Part shown: one piece after another, positions 1 to 11,735 of the stretch
How positions within the stretch are numbered: the stretch's first letter is position 1
How the letters are laid out: each line of letters begins with the position of its first letter
From: Rotaria sordida
Taxonomy: Eukaryota; Rotifera; Eurotatoria; Philodinida; Philodinidae
Reading direction: 5' to 3'
Assembly: GCA_905250125.1 (NCBI GenBank)
Contig: CAJNOL010000905.1
Location: 31,017-95,016 of the forward strand
Length of the DNA stretch: 64,000 nt
Notes under the pieces: model-generated
The model's database searches: none
What the model was told of the DNA's origin: nothing
What the model saw: only the letters and a program-made list of their open reading frames with translations
Program-made: the position numbers and the translations under genes

Positions 1-2640
1 GGCTTATGTAAATCTTGGTTTGACTTGAGTCTTAAATCAGACGTCGATAGATAGAAATAATTTCACTCTATTTCATTGAACCTTATTCGTTTGTTGTTAT
101 CATCATATTCGAAACATTCATATTCCACTAGAGATGTTTTCGTCAAAAACCAACAAAAAATATATTTTTTTCCTTAAATACACATTTCACATAATATCGC
201 TGGAATGTGAGGACAGTCATAATGCGATGTTTTTTTCAAAAAGTTCCCAAAACGTGAGTCTACTGCTTACATGATAATAGCGTTAAAACGTCTTCAACAC
301 CGAAACGCCTGTAAATGTGTTTGATATTCAAGTTGTACAGTCAGAAATGATGTCTTTTCTACTTAATTAAACACATTTAGATAAAACTGAGTGAAAATCG
401 ATAGAAAATGGCAAAAATATCACTGATAAATATAATGGTACAATTTAAAACGTAGAAATACGAAAAAACAATGAAAAAAAAGTTTAAAACGCATTGTCAT
501 CACGATAAAACCCTCATGTTAAAACGTGCTCATGCAGTAAACGAATTTCAAAACGCTAAGCAAACATTAGAGTATCGTAGAAGTGAATGTTGACCGTTTT
601 AGGGCATAATGACGCCACAAGAAACTCAAGTAAAAAATACACCAAGAATTTGATTGAAATCAATTAAAAATACCAAGTTTCGATTAAATTCGATGTAAGA
701 TTTGATTTTAATTGATTTTACTCCGTAAAAATCGATTAAAATTGGTTTTTGTTTAGAGAAAACGAAAGAATCGATTACTATGGTTTCTGTAAAAAGAAGT
801 CTGTTAGTGCAGCCTCTTTGAAGCTGAAATGTGGAAGTCATATATGTTCTCTAGCCTCATTAAACTATTATCAAATACATAAAGTGAAAAATCTCTTGTA
901 GACTATAGTTGTTTTGCAGAATAATCATACATCAGAACAAGAGTTCTTTTAATTTCTGCATTTCGAACAGAAGTTTTTTTTTATTTTTTCTACGGGCGCC
1001 CTATTTTTTGTTTACATTGTTGCTATTCGCTCGCTGTTTTTCTTAATTTAACATTCTTATTATTATAATCAATGAATTAATTGGCAAATATGTCTATTTT
1101 ACATATCCATTATATCTACAGCAGATCTTATACACTATTATATATATATTAATCAACTCACAAACAATGATGTTGATTATCTTTCAAAATTATAATTTGA
1201 TCAATTTTGCAATAAACTATAGAATGTCTGGTGCCTATTATTCTCGATTGTTAAGATCTGTAATGCGGTAGGAAGAGGGGAGCCACGAAAACGTGATCTT
1301 AAAACTTACACTCATCATTTTCTTCAAAAATATATGTTCGTTTCACAAAAAATCGATTTTAATCAATTATCCTTTTGTTTAATCGATTACTAGTATAATT
1401 GCACCATCTCAGTTATGAAACAATTTATATAGCAGTTCCAAGTTTATTTCATTTGTAGGACTTTAGCTGAGTGACAACTTCATGGTTATTAAACACGAGG
1501 AGTCAAAAAAAAAATTATAAAAAATTCGGGTTTCGCATTCGAGTCTTCAGAAAAGCGCTTATCTTCGATATATATGATTAAAATCGAAGAACAACTAAGA
1601 ATAAATTAAAATTGATTCAAAGGTACTCATGTAAAAAAAATATGAGAAAAACCTGATTTTAATCGATTTATTTGAATATAATTGATTTTTCTGATTTTTA
1701 ATCAATTAAAATGGCATGACTTGAACCCAATTTCCAATCACAAAAATCGATTTCGAAGGATTTTTTGATAGATTTTTTATGATTAAAAATCCAATTAAAA
1801 TCACATTTTTACCATCTTTTTTTTTACATGGAAAGTACAAAATTCAGTTTGTTGACTTTGCTCTATAAGTAGACAGACAGGCTACTACCTTTGTTCAACA
1901 AAAACGATACGTCAATCCCTACTCGTTACAATAGTCTCGACTTACCACCAAGTGAAAAGAGCAACGAAATAAATAGAAACTAACACAGAGACTGTATAAA
2001 TAACTATCGCCTATGACAAACATGTTTAATAAAAAGTTAATGTTTATATACAATTCTTATCGATGTTTTTCTTTTACACCCACGCATTGGTGAAACATTT
2101 GCCTAACGACAAGCAAGTACTCACTAATCCCTCGTGTTCGATGCTGCCGACCATGAGAAATCTGTCACATTGAAAATGTTTAGATGTTGCCATAGGACAA
2201 AGTAAACAATCTCTCTCCGTAGTTTTCGAGTGTGTGTAGATATGAGGAATGGATGTTGAGTGCGCGATGTAAATGAATAAACGAACTGTGGGCGAATGAA
2301 TTTATTAGAGATGTGTGCATGTGAGTGTATTTACATGAGTGCAGGAGTAAAAATATTTTTCAAAAAGTTGATAATTGAGAAAAACAGCAAAAAATTAAAA
2401 TGGTTATAACTTGAATTATAACTTTCAACTTCTTAATTTATCGAGCAGATTTAATTAAGTTGAAATAATAATTAATTAAATTTATTAACGTGCTCAATAG
2501 ACTAGGTAAAAATAACAAGTATTTGTAACGGTTTTTATTTCAGAAAAGTAATATTTTAGAATTCTTCTTTGAGTGCTTTTTAATATATTCATTTACAATC
2601 TATATTTTCTTCTATCTATACATCGAACTCGAATACCCAT
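1..2640. repeat. Gene-free AT-rich repeat region with ATCGATT-type motifs
   Basis: No coding region is supported here. From about 640 to 1860 the DNA is dense in ATTAAAATCGATT-like words on both strands. The block at about 1381-1620 matches 59941-60200 in the same orientation: shared words include ACAATTTATA, CAGTTCCAA, GTGACAA, TTCATGGT, AACACGAG, GGGTTTC and AAAGCG in the same order. That makes this one copy of a dispersed repeat. No terminal repeats or protein remnants were recognised. 1870-2640 shows nothing recognisable. Confidence 0.6.
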
Positions 2641-2819
2641 GTAAGATAATATATTTTTTCTTGCAGGACTCATGTTTATCTTTAAATTACGAACAGCTGT
2701 GAAAAAAATATTTAAAAAAGAAATCACTTTATATAATTTTAATTCTTTGAAACAGCAATGCTCTTCAATATACAACGTGATCACGTTATTTTTTGCAGTT
2801 TTGTTCAGTTTGCTGTACT

Positions 2820-3656
2820 TATACAAAACCTCAAAAGTTTCTCATTTTAAAACAGTTGGATAGAGCATCGATTACTCTATCAAACTGTACATTTTTCATT
2901 TTGTTTACTTTGAATCTTGTTCAAAAATTTGATACATTTAGAAAACCGACATCAACGATTTTTGCATTCAGCAATTTTTAGACCATTTCTCAAGTAGGTT
3001 TCTTTTTTTTACTATTTCCTGGGGTACTGAACCTTTTTATTTTTATGTAGAATAATAGACTGTAGTTTCCTCTCCCGAACTATGTATTTTGTATTGGACT
3101 TATGTTTTATCTTTAGTATCAACTTGGACAACTTTTTGGAGAAATGTATTCCTGAATTTTTTTCATATATGAACTTTGACTGTTCTTCGAACAAATTTTG
3201 ATTGTTTAAGCGCTAAAAATTTTTTCTTTGATATATGACTGAAATAGAGCGTCGATTTCTCTATTGATTTATATAGTTTTGATTATATTTACAGTCAGTC
3301 TTACGGATGAATTTTTGTGAAAAGTGTTATAAACTTGATTTTTCATAAGTACAAAAGTATACCAAATTTTAACAGAAAAGGTCACTTTTCTCCTTAATTT
3401 CGAATCTGTTTTGATTAATACTTTTTTGAACACGGACGTATGATGAATCTGTTCTATTTAAAGCAATTTTCATTATTTTTGAGCTTACTGTTGCTGAAAT
3501 ATGAACATGCAAAAGTTTCGTGTCAGCGCGTCTCTGAATTTATCAAATTTTTGGAGAAGATGCAAAATAAATCAAATAAAAACTATATAGTTCGATAGAG
3601 TAAGTGATGCTCTATCCAACTATATCAAAATAAGAAATATCCAAGGTTTTGTATAT
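2820..3656. repeat. Fold-back (inverted-repeat) element with GATAGAG..CTCTATC stems
   Basis: About 60 bp at 2820-2880 recur inverted at 3580-3656. Both arms carry AGTTGGATAGAGCATC followed by CTCTATC, so each arm also contains a small GATAGAG-N9-CTCTATC palindrome. A third, related ATAGAG..CTCTAT motif lies near the centre at about 3244-3264. The outer edge (TATACAAAACCT) is shared by both ends. No transposase is inside, so this is best read as a non-autonomous element. The mariner element at 3658 begins directly at its right edge. Confidence 0.6.
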
Positions 3657-3657
3657 A

Positions 3658-5369
3658 CCGGGTGGCCCAAAAGTAAGGAAAAATGGTCTTTTTTTTTTCG
3701 ATTTCTATCTTATAGATTGTTGCTTACGCTTGATATTTATACCACATATACTAGGTGTGATAAATAAAAGATTGAGCATATGAACGATATGTCGATGTAG
3801 TAATTCATCCAAGAGCATACAAAAATATAGTGTATGTAAAAAAAAAGAAAGCGAATATTATTGTTTGTTCTCTTATAGTACTTATATGTGTGAGGAGTGG
3901 CGTCTAGAAGACAACAATACTAATGATTATCTCTTTTATCGACTGGCTTATTTTTTGTTTCTCTTTACATTTTCTGTTGTTTGTATAACTCTAACTTTTT
4001 TCACATTTTCTTCATCATGAGTAAAAGTTTTCGTTTGTCGTTACGTGAAAAAACTGAAATTGTGAAATGGTACGTCATTCACCAAAATGCAGCTGAAGTT
4101 GCTCGTCAATTTCAAAATCGTTTTGATCGTACTCCTCCAACATCAAAGAATATTTTGAGTCTTGTACGGAAGTTTGACGAAACTGGAAGCGTCGAAGATA
4201 GACCGCGATCTGGTCATCCTAGATCAGTTAGCACCGACGAGAACAACGAACGTGTTCGTACTGCTTTTGAAGAAAGTCCTTCAACTTCAACAAGAAGAGC
4301 TTCTTTGGAACTGAATTTGTCTAGAAGTAGTCTTCAACGAATGATGCAAGAACTGAGATTGAAGCCATTTCGTCCGCAATTGCTGCATGCTTTAGATGAA
4401 GATGATTCTGACAGACGTTGTGAATTTGCCGAGATCTTACTCGACTTGTTAGCTGACGACTCTTCCTTGCTTGATAGAGTTGTTTGGACTGATGAAGCTA
4501 TCTTCAAGTTGAGTGGTCATGTCAATCGGCACAATTGCGTTTACTACGCTGTAGAAAATCCCCATGTTATCATTACTCAAGAAATGAATACCCCAGGCAT
4601 CACGGTGTGGGCTGGAATTTGGGTTGGAGGCATCATCGGGCCGTTCTTCTTTTATGACAACGTTACTGCAGACAGCTATCTCGAGATGCTCCAAAAAGAT
4701 ATTGTACCCTCTATTGCAAATGAAATGGATTTAGAAGATGTAGTCTATATGCACGACGGAGCACCGGCTCATTACGTTCAATCTGTCCGGCACTTTCTGG
4801 ACAAAACATTTCCTGATAGGTGGATTGGTCGATATCGATGGATCGACTGGTCGCCACGATCTCCAGACCTCACACCAACTAACTTGTTTTTATTGGCTGT
4901 CATCAAGGAGCATGTATACGCGACGAAACCTCAAAGTCTTCAAACACTAAAAGATGCTATACTCACTGAAATACGAAGTTTACCGGTGAAATTTTGTCAA
5001 AGCGCTTGCTACGCAGTATCTGAGAGACTGGAACTTTGCAAAGACTTAGGTGGTAAACATATTGAACAATTTCTCTGAAGAACTTCATAATAAGAACACT
5101 CCACAAAGACATACTTTTGCACGTGTTTTTTTCTTAGTTGGAACTTCTAATGAAAGTTTTATTGGAATTCACAAGTTTTTCCTTCTTGTTAGTCGTTCTG
5201 TATTTGAACGCTTTTAGATTATTTACTACATTTACATAGCGTTCATATGACCAATCTTTTATTTATCACACCTAGTATATGTGGTATAAATATCAAGCGT
5301 AAGCAACAATCTATAAGATAGAAATCGAACAAAAAAAAGACTATTTTTCCTTACTTTTGGGCCACCTGG
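3658..5369 (+). mobile_element. Complete Tc1/mariner element with ~128-bp TIRs and TA target duplication
   Basis: The left end (3658-3786) and right end (5241-5369) are long inverted repeats starting CCRGGTGGCCCAAAAGTAAG, flanked by TA on both sides (3656-3657 and 5370-5371). The two arms differ at only a few positions, which suggests a fairly recent insertion. The single ORF inside is a mariner-type transposase (separate entry). Length is 1712 bp. Confidence 0.92.
4017..5078 (+). CDS. Mariner (DD41D, rosa-like) transposase, likely catalytically dead
   Basis: A 353-aa protein begun at the ATG at 4017; the upstream in-frame extension has only a TTG start. The N-terminal ~120 residues look like a paired helix-turn-helix DNA-binding region (for example GSVEDRPRSGHPR). 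The catalytic core shows WTDEAIF (first Asp) and YMHDGAPAHY (second Asp). Forty-one residues later, in SPDLTPTN, comes the position of the third acid. A spacing of 41 fits the rosa/DD41D group. The third acid is Asn here (codon AAC, 4881-4883) instead of Asp (GAC), one G-to-A change. Frame and TIRs are otherwise intact, so the copy probably cannot transpose itself unless Asn is tolerated. No introns are seen. Confidence 0.9.
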   Translation: MSKSFRLSLREKTEIVKWYVIHQNAAEVARQFQNRFDRTPPTSKNILSLVRKFDETGSVEDRPRSGHPRSVSTDENNERVRTAFEESPSTSTRRASLELNLSRSSLQRMMQELRLKPFRPQLLHALDEDDSDRRCEFAEILLDLLADDSSLLDRVVWTDEAIFKLSGHVNRHNCVYYAVENPHVIITQEMNTPGITVWAGIWVGGIIGPFFFYDNVTADSYLEMLQKDIVPSIANEMDLEDVVYMHDGAPAHYVQSVRHFLDKTFPDRWIGRYRWIDWSPRSPDLTPTNLFLLAVIKEHVYATKPQSLQTLKDAILTEIRSLPVKFCQSACYAVSERLELCKDLGGKHIEQFL

Positions 5370-5384
5370 TATATATTATTCTTT

Positions 5385-7315
5385 ACGTCTCAGCCCTTCG
5401 GCTGATCCATTTTCATCTTGATTTAATTTTGTCATTATTGGTGAACATTTTTGTTTTATCTCTTTCAATTTGTACTTGAATTCATCTTTTTTCGCCATTA
5501 TCTTTTCTTCTAATCATTGCAGAATATCATTGATAGCCAATGTTATTGTTTCTTTATCAAAAGTACTAATTTTTTTCCTACTAATTGGTGATCATTTACA
5601 GTTGTATTCATATAGTAACAATATGATTCCAAGCTGTTTTAGCTGAAATGCATTCACATTGTATTTCATTTTCTTTCCTGTATTTTTCAGCATTACAGAT
5701 CATACGATCAATTGCATCTTTTGATAAACTACCTTTTTTATTTGTCATCGTAATTCTATTTTGACGTTCAGTCAATGTATCCTAGCTGATGAAGTCAATA
5801 TGCCATTAGCATCAATATCAAACATAATCTCTATTTCTATGACATTACCAAGAAATAAATAAATGAAAAACTGACATTTACTATTGATTCATAAAAAGTT
5901 GAGAGAATGTATTCACGATTAAATGACACTTGTGTAACTATTACGAATCCTACCTGAATAAAGATTCTTCTTGTCTTGTTGAGTCTTTCATATTTCGGTA
6001 ATAAGCTGATGTTTAGTTCATTATTCCAATTTTCTAAATACTTATGTGGTGCAGATAGAATATCAGATAACTCGAAATGATTGTCTTTGATCATAAAACG
6101 TTCAGCTTCATATACTTTGACATCGACACTTGTATGATTATCTGAATAGGTAGTGAATGTTTATGTTCGTTTGCTTGCAATTATTATGTTTTGTTTGAGT
6201 AATATCGTCATTACACTATCGACCGTTTTAATACCCAATGATAATGGTACCACATCTAACAATAAGACGTCTTTGGATTCCTCGGATTTGTCATCGGTCA
6301 AAATGGTGGTCTCTACAGCAGCGCCATAAGCAATGGCTTCATCCAAAAATTCAATAAATATGATAAGAAGAAAGTGAAGAACATCTTCCGTAGAACATTT
6401 ACCGAACTAACTGATTTGTTCAACACTTTTTCATAGAAGAAATTTTGCAACAATTTTGTACTTTTGGAATATATGTTGAGTCACCGATCAATACGATTTC
6501 ATCTATATGAGATTTATCCTATTAAAAGAAATAGAAAACGATACTTTGTGTACTGCATAATGCTAGATTTAAAAAACCTAGATCGCAGTTCTTTTGAGGA
6601 CTCAAAACTACGACGTTGATAATACCTCGCTACTTCATATATATGTCTAGAAACCCTTCTGAAGTGTCACAGACCGTAACACACATTTCATCATGTATGT
6701 CACAGTATGGGAGAATCCACACTTCTCGCGATACAGTTCAAAACTCATTGCCAATCATGCTTCACAAAACGTACCATGCTAGCATTACGTAAAGCTTTCT
6801 CAATCAGTTCCGATGTAGAAATAAATAAATCAGCATTTCGCTTCTCAAATTGAGCATGTGTGATGGTAGAATAGTAATCAATGCCTTCGGGCAAGCTATC
6901 AATCTCAATTGATGTTTGAAATGTCAATGATAACGTCCTCTACAAGAAAACAATTACCATTTGTAACTCATTTTTCGATATATGATAATGTATATTTACC
7001 ATTGTGCGCTCACATACTATTGTTAATCACCGAATTCTATGTTTATTCTGGAATAAACCATTTTTCTTTTTTTGTTCAAAATCTTGAACGAAATATGCAC
7101 CCATTCGGTTATCAAAATCTTCTCCTGTAGATAACGAAAAAGATAATATTATGTTAGTAAGCATTATATAATAAATTAAATAACAAACATATCTCCTAAA
7201 TGTGTGTCTTCAGCAGTTGATTTTACTTCGAATATTCCATCTTTAACTTTTAATACACTGATATCGAATGTGCCACCACTCAAGTCAAAAATCAAGATAT
7301 TCTGTTCCGTCCTAA
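5385..7315 (-). pseudogene. 5'-truncated, degenerate HSP70 (DnaK-family) pseudogene
   Basis: Reading the minus strand from 7315 to 5385 gives HSP70 blocks in order: [139 protein letters not shown], and a tail like that of cytosolic HSP70. Roughly the first 190 residues are missing; homology starts next to a telomere-like tract (7315-7396). There is an in-frame TAA at 6161-6163 where HSP70 has Gln before TFTTYSDN. There is a one-base loss after the IPKVQ block that shifts the frame into LLQNFFYEKVLNKSV. A TGA at 5514-5516 replaces the Trp of the conserved NWL motif. Introns appear to remain, so this is not a processed copy. Non-functional. Confidence 0.88.
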
Positions 7316-7396
7316 TTGGGTGTGGGTGAATTAAGATAAAACCCACACCTATATCATACCGACACCCATACTCACGCCATACTCATACCCTGAATC
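7315..7396. repeat. Telomere-like G-rich/C-rich fold-back tract (site 1)
   Basis: A short G-rich stretch (TTGGGTGTGGGTG) is followed after about 20 bp by a C-rich stretch (ACCCACACC ... ACACCCATACTCACGCC). The two halves are inverted relative to one another. The unit resembles TGTGGG. It lies exactly where the HSP70 homology stops. Confidence 0.6.
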
Positions 7397-7689
7397 GAAT
7401 TGGTAAAACGAAGCGCATTTAATTTGAAAAATAAGTTTTTTTTTCGCTAGACTTCATTTTTCTACTTTAATATTTATATTATGCCTATAAAAAGAAAAGC
7501 AATGCTACAGCACCAATTGAACCAATTAGACCATGAATTAAATTGTAATGAAATATATTCTTTCGAAATATTTTCATGAGTATGGATGATTAGCAATTCA
7601 TAAGAACAATCAAGCAGAAAATTTCTTCCACTGATTTAAGATTTCCATAAATTTTCTCATTGATTTGAGACGATAAATTCTGCAAGTGT

Positions 7690-7735
7690 AGATGGATATG
7701 GGTGTGGGCATTCTCATCTCTCACATCCACACTTT
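7690..7735. repeat. Telomere-like G-rich/C-rich fold-back tract (site 2)
   Basis: GGATATGGGTGTGGGC is followed after a short spacer by CTCACATCCACACTTTCATCC, giving the same G-rich-then-C-rich order as site 1. Confidence 0.5.
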
Positions 7736-7739
7736 CATC

Positions 7740-8795
7740 CTCGAGATTGATTTGTATGATAGACATATCGATCGATCTGTTTTCAATTGATTTAATATCA
7801 TGTACTAATTATAAAGAACGAGGAATTTCGGAAAAATCTACTTTTCATAACGAGATCTGTAGATTGGATATAGAAGTAAAATGCATATTAATATATACTG
7901 ATATAAGCAGCATACAGTTAGATTATAGGCATTTATTAAATAGGACCGATCCCCAGATTATTTTATGTGCTCATGACTCATACCTTAGTTCCTTTATGTT
8001 ATTTTCATAGATCGAAGTAAATATGAGAACGAGAAAAAAATATTCCACTCTGGAATTCATTCAAGTATGCATACAACTAATGAAGTGAAAGTAAATCTTG
8101 AGAGTAGCTTGAAAATTTGATTCAAACAGTATTGAATAAATATCAGATGCAAGTAATAATCAGATAGGCATACGACTGTTTGAATATCGAAGCTCTATCA
8201 AATATAAATATTTGATTATAATTGTCTCGATAATCAAACCTAAATCATCGCCCTATTGGTTGAACCATATTTTACTAGCACTAGCGCTTTAAGTAGTAAC
8301 ATATGAATTGACTTACTGAATTCTGCTTCTTGATGCGATTTCTGTTTTTTAGATTCTACAACTGTTCAATCATTATTTCGAAGCGGTTGCTTGGAAAAGA
8401 ACTGAAAAAATATCTATCGTTTAGACTCGTCAAGTTACTGCTCCATCTCGATTGAACTACAATATCCTGCATTGCTATTAAGAGAAGTAAGATCATTACG
8501 TTAATTTCTCTTCGTAAGGATGAATTAGTATGGGAATAAATAAAGCTTCCAAATGACAGAGCGACGGAGAGGATATATTAGTATTCGTCATCGAAACATC
8601 TTGTTTCTTGACGCATTAAAGGTATCGATCATTTTATGTATTTGTATTATGATATGTAGTGATTATTTGTGCATAGTTCTTTGAGATTCTTAGAAAGAAA
8701 AGAAGACAAAAGTCATTATGTACATAGAAAATCGATGAAATTCTTCATAGAAAAGACGACCTGGATCGGCTAACAGTCAATATACATATATATAT
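7740..8795. other. Intergenic, nothing recognised
   Basis: AT-rich sequence. The one 102-codon open frame here (7702-8010) overlaps the tract at 7690-7735 and has no recognisable motif, so it is not called as a gene. Confidence 0.5.
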
Positions 8796-9176
8796 TGGGG
8801 TAGCCAGTCTGATCGGAGGCTCCAATTCTTTTTTTTATCGTTGTCTCTATAGTATTTCAGAAAAATATGATTTTTTTACCAGTTATAGTACTCGTGTAAT
8901 GTTGATGATCTGCCAAGTATATGACGCTCATACCTTGTTTAAAAACAAAATTATCAAAGTCATCAAAAAAATATTTTGCTTTCTATGAACAGATTTTTTT
9001 TGAAGATTTTGATTATTTCGTTTTTAAACAAGGTATGGATGTCTTATATTTGCCAGATCATCAGAATTATACAAGTACTATAACTGGTAAAAAAGAATCA
9101 TATTTTTCTAAAATACTATAGAAGCAGAACGATAAAAAAAAAGAATTGAAGCCTCCGACCAGACTGGCCACTACCA
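8796..9176. mobile_element. Fold-back MITE, ~380 bp, near-perfect palindrome
   Basis: Left arm 8796-8980 and right arm 8990-9176 are inverted copies over almost the whole length. Shared words include GCCAGTCTG, CGGAGGC, TATAGTATTT, ACCAGTTATAGTACT, GATGATCTG and ATACCTTGTTTAAAAAC. Terminal sequence is about GGTAG(T)GGCCAGTCTG, with TA-rich flanks. It has no coding capacity; the 66-codon frame inside merely crosses the palindrome. The transcript would form a long hairpin. The superfamily is undetermined. Confidence 0.8.
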
Positions 9177-9461
9177 TATATACATATGCATGCACAACTA
9201 ATAGAAATATTCTTTCCCACTTGTAAATAAGTAATAAAAGAAAGGCCCAAAGGGGATGTGCGTCAAAGTGACTCTTCTAGACGACAACTTTACTTGTTAT
9301 CGAACGGCCTATTTAACAGAATTGTATGTAATTCTGTTGCGTATGACGAACGAGGGAAGTGAGTTATTTTTTCCACATCAATACATACTGATGAAAGAAG
9401 AAAAACAAATCAACCTGAGTTGATATATAAGAAAGACATTTTGCAAAACGAATATATTTGT

Positions 9462-11332
9462 ATGATAAGGTCAACAATGAAGCACAATCCACCAAAACTC
9501 GTTCGCTTTATGAGTGAACAATATCAGAACTATGGTTACACGGGGGAGGATCCCGATAGTGAAACACCGAAAATCATCGCACCAATTAAGGTAATTAAGA
9601 AGAAGAATTTCATTCGTCAAATCTCAATTGAAGCTGAACACAAAGTCGATCAATTAGAACAAGAAGCAGAACTGGTTAGTGAAATTTTACAACAACCATC
9701 ATTCACTCGATTGAAGTCTATCCATGAAAATGAGATTATCGACCAACATACCACTATTGTCATCGAACCAGTAGCTGAACATACGGTCATTGAAACTGGT
9801 GTGACACATTCTGCAATAAAAACTGGCAGTCAACGGGTACGTTGGAATCTTTTATTTAATCTCCTTCTATGGCTCGTTGTTCCACTTCCGTTTTGGGTTC
9901 CATTTCTTTCGAACAAAGTTGCTTACTGTATAATACCATCGATTCAAGGTGTTTTCATTTTCATGTGGACTAGTAAGACAACTCGAATATGCTTTCATTC
10001 TTATAAATGACCTAAACAATTTTGACTTTTCTAGTTATTGCAATATTGGCCGCGAAAAATGTCTTCATTTTATTTGCGAATCGCAAGCGTAATTTTACAG
10101 AAAATATCGCCTCTCTCGAAAAAACACGCATTCGTCATATTGTTGCTATTAGTTGTTACAAAGAACCACTCGAATTAATTGCAACAAGTGTCCAATCAGT
10201 GGCCAATCAGACTGAAGTACATCGAATAACCATGGTGGTCTCCTTCGAAGAGAAAACACCTGATAAAGAAGAGAAATGTAAATGCTTAGATGATAGATTC
10301 AAAGATGCTGGATTTGAGAGAATCATATTTACTATTCATCCATTTGGTTTGCCAAATGAAATTCCAGGCAAATGTTCGAATTCGAATTATGGTCTTCGAA
10401 TGGCTGTTAGTCAAATGGATGCTGCTGGTGACGATATGGACAATATTCTTGTGACAACATGTGATGCTGATTCAAAATTTCCACCAAATTATATTGCAGC
10501 ATTGACTCTGAAATATTTACAAGAGAATAGACCAGCATTAACTACAATTTATCAAGCACCTTTGTTTTACAATTGGAAATTGGATGGTTTATCATTTGTA
10601 ACTCGTGTTACAGGACTTTTGCGAAGTTTATTGATGCTTGGTGCCCTCATTCCATGTAACATCAATACAATGAGTATTTTTTCATATTCACTTAGTCTAG
10701 CAAAAAAAGGCAAATTTATTCATCCGGCATATCAAATGGACGATATCATCTGTCTTATTCGATGGATGGGTGTAACACAGCAACGCCTCCGAATCTCGAT
10801 GATTCCTGTACCAGTCATCAGTGGACCGACATCAGGCGAAACCATAGAAACTGAAATCATAGAATGGGCAAGACAAGCACGCCGTTGGACCATCGGAGCT
10901 GCAGAAGTCTTTCATTACTTTGTCATCAAAGCAAAGCGTATGCCAACAATGGCAGCCTTATCTTGGGGCTTGGTTTTCATTATCTATTATGGAGTTCTGC
11001 TGTGTACAGCTGGCTTGTTCGGTTTAACATCTTTACTATCCATGGCTCTAATCATCAAAAATGTTCCACCGGTGGTTACTTATATCATGTATGGCTTCTT
11101 GGGTCTCCAGATGCTGACGTTTTTGGTTGCATTCATTATTGATGCATTCATTGTTCAATTGATGAATGTTCATCAACGTATTTTTATTCTTCGCAACGCA
11201 TTTCATTTCATATCAACACCATTTGTACTCTTAGGTTATTCACTGGTAGAACTCTATGCATTACATGAAGTGGTTGTATTTGGCAGGAAAGTCTGTAAAC
11301 ATGGAGCATCAGCCAAGAATGTCTTAACCTAA
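9462..11332 (+). CDS. GT2-family polytopic membrane glycosyltransferase
   Basis: Two exons, 9462-9972 and 10035-11332, joined across a 62-bp GTAAGA..TTTTCTAG intron; 602 aa. The ~125-residue N-terminus is hydrophilic and Glu-rich. Two hydrophobic segments follow (around WNLLFNLLLWLVVPLPFWV and the exon junction), then the GT-A catalytic domain. It shows HIVAISCYKEP near its start, a D-x-D-like TCDADS, an acidic YQMDDI block and QARRW, the QxxRW signature of processive and related GT2 enzymes. At least three C-terminal membrane segments follow. The architecture resembles chitin/hyaluronan-synthase-like GT2 proteins, but the sugar and product cannot be read from the sequence. The layout recalls fungal and bacterial members, so transfer is plausible. 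AATAAA at about 11473 may be its poly(A) signal. The ATG at 9477 (MKHNPP) is an alternative start. Confidence 0.85.
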
Positions 11333-11507
11333 TCATTATATCTATCTGTGACATTTGTGCAACATATCTCTAAAAGTGGGTTTCAATCGAAAGATTCATC
11401 TGAGATTATTGAATCTTTGAGATTGTGCCTATCAACCTTTTGCACGTCATCCTTCCATGATTTATATTTTCAATAAATATAAACCACAAGATCTGTGTCA
11501 TTCGTTT

Positions 11508-11606
11508 GGGTGTGGATGTGGGTGTGGATGTGGGTGTGGGTGTGGGGTGTGGGTGTGGGTTGAGAAAAGAACCGCATTAATACCCACACCCGCACTCACA
11601 CCCTCA
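11508..11606. repeat. Telomere-like G-rich/C-rich fold-back tract (site 3)
   Basis: About 55 bp of GTGTGG(G/A)T(G)-type units is followed, after a ~25-bp spacer, by TACCCACACCCGCACTCAC in the opposite polarity. It lies between the convergent 3' ends of the GT2 and GH35 genes. Confidence 0.75.
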
Positions 11607-11735
11607 AGTTCGATTCGGTTTTGAGGCTGTTAAATATGTATTCTGAATTATAGTCGCTGATTTTAAATGATTTTTAGTTGATTTAAATCAGTTGTTACCG
11701 TTTTATATAACGCACAAGTACATAGATTCAAAAAT

